Of a DNA stretch of 5,367 bases, positions 5,070-5,367 are shown one piece after another. Below the pieces are notes generated by a model. That model saw nothing but the letters and a program-made list of their open reading frames with translations. It did not search any database and was not told the DNA's origin. How positions within the stretch are numbered: position 1 is the first letter of the stretch; each line of letters begins with the position of its first letter. A program made the translations under genes and the position numbers. Source of the DNA: Eubacteriales bacterium (lineage in GTDB: Bacteria > Bacillota_A > Clostridia > Lachnospirales > Lachnospiraceae); the NCBI GenBank assembly GCA_030527765.1, contig JAUNAE010000263.1:1-5367 (forward strand), written 5' to 3'.

Positions 5070-5267
5070 TTGAAGCCAAAGCACTTATCCAAGATTGCAA
5101 TGATCCTCTGTTCTGGCGATAGAAATCAATATGATGGTGCAAGATTCTCTTATGATGGAGACTTCTTAGGATATCTTCATTTACAGGATTGTGGATTTAT
5201 CACAGTCGCAGGTGGAGTGACACAAAGTAAACTGGATGAAGCAAGAGAGTTAGGAACTTCGTTGTAA
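5070..5267 (+). pseudogene. Remnant of a flavodoxin-fold NAD(P)H-dependent oxidoreductase (C-terminal part only)
   Basis: The 65-codon frame matches the C-terminal segment of flavodoxin-family NAD(P)H-dependent FMN oxidoreductases: KPKHLSKIAMILCSGD (2-17), then NQYDGARFSYDGDFLGYL (19-36) and GFITVAGGVTQSKLDEARELG (42-62). In the family the strand and loop at MILCSGD correspond to the third flavin-contacting loop, with an N-terminal nucleotide-binding half of roughly 100 or more residues before it. That half is missing. The only possible start is TTG at 5070, two bases after the hydrolase stop, with no Shine-Dalgarno; the frame upstream is closed by TGA at 5028-5030. It therefore looks like a 5'-truncated gene fused behind the hydrolase by deletion. 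Translation by re-initiation after the hydrolase is possible but would give half a domain. Confidence 0.62.
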
Positions 5268-5308
5268 AAGGATCGTGATACAGATTTCAATTTTCAGTGA
5301 GAGTACAA

Positions 5309-5367
5309 TTATTCCTTTTTCAAATATTCTCTAGGAGGTATGCCATAGTATTCTCGAAAAGCTTTGT
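5309..5367 (-). CDS. C-terminus of an AraC-family regulator (partial, runs off window)
   Basis: On the minus strand the frame entering at 5367 reads KAFREYYGIPPREYLKKE and stops at TAA (complement of 5309-5311). The pattern (K/R)-x-F-(K/R)-x-Y-Y-G-x-x-P-x-x-Y marks the end of the second helix-turn-helix of AraC/XylS regulators. Only 18 complete codons are present; the sensor domain lies outside. The gene is convergent with the hydrolase operon, and the 41 bases separating it from the truncated oxidoreductase (5268-5308) contain no clear terminator. Confidence 0.85.
   Translation of the reverse strand, partial: KAFREYYGIPPREYLKKE

Noticed and set aside
5091..5102. 12-base identity AAGATTGCAATG shared with 813-824 in the AKR gene, considered as a recombination scar at the truncated gene
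   Set aside because: Both encode KIAM in unrelated contexts, flanking bases diverge at once, and the residues fit the oxidoreductase family; probably chance.
1..5367. Mobile elements, CRISPR arrays, tRNA/rRNA genes, riboswitches or phage genes
   Set aside because: No transposase or integrase motifs, no spaced direct repeats beyond the paired operators, and no RNA gene signatures were seen on either strand.

Overview
The window looks like chromosome of a low-GC Gram-positive anaerobe, most likely a Clostridia / Lachnospiraceae-type Firmicute. The reasons are AT-rich intergenic DNA, strong AGGAGG-type ribosome binding sites, TTGACA/TATAAT-like promoters, U-tract terminators and protein families typical of that group. 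The taxonomic call is an inference from style; no marker gene is present.

Layout. Positions 1-60 are probably the tail of an upstream gene, closed by an intrinsic terminator (61-95). A near-consensus promoter (106-134) follows, with two near-identical TetR-style palindromes, one over the -35 and one at the expected transcription start. It drives a tight three-gene operon: a flavin reductase-like FMN split-barrel protein (207-755), an aldo/keto reductase with an intact catalytic tetrad (792-1730) and a small flavodoxin (1746-2222). A hairpin (2241-2264) and a 178-base spacer separate these from a carboxymuconolactone decarboxylase (CMD)-family protein (2401-2730). That gene ends in a terminator whose stem also encodes the last codons of the convergent LysR-family regulator (2816-3691, minus strand).

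The LysR gene is divergent from a small Cys-rich protein of unknown function (3839-4075) and a dienelactone-hydrolase-like alpha/beta hydrolase with a Cys nucleophile (4099-5067). The 147-base divergent spacer is organised like a textbook LysR control region. A perfect 9-bp inverted repeat (3741-3765) contains a T-N11-A core, sits about 66 bases upstream of the predicted start of the small-protein operon, and covers the -35 box of the LysR gene itself. A second palindrome (3786-3803) lies at the -35/spacer of the rightward promoter.

Two bases after the hydrolase stop lies a 65-codon frame that matches only the C-terminal end of a flavodoxin-fold NAD(P)H-dependent oxidoreductase, so it looks like a gene remnant. 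The window closes with the C-terminus of an AraC-family regulator on the minus strand (5309-5367).

Taken together this is an accessory redox/detoxification neighbourhood: flavin and NADPH-dependent reductases, a flavodoxin, a CMD protein and a hydrolase, under three kinds of control (TetR-like, LysR, AraC). The substrate is not visible from sequence. I see no mobile element, CRISPR array, RNA gene or obviously new defence system. The most informative unknowns are the small Cys-rich protein, the ligand of the LysR regulator and the origin of the truncated oxidoreductase.
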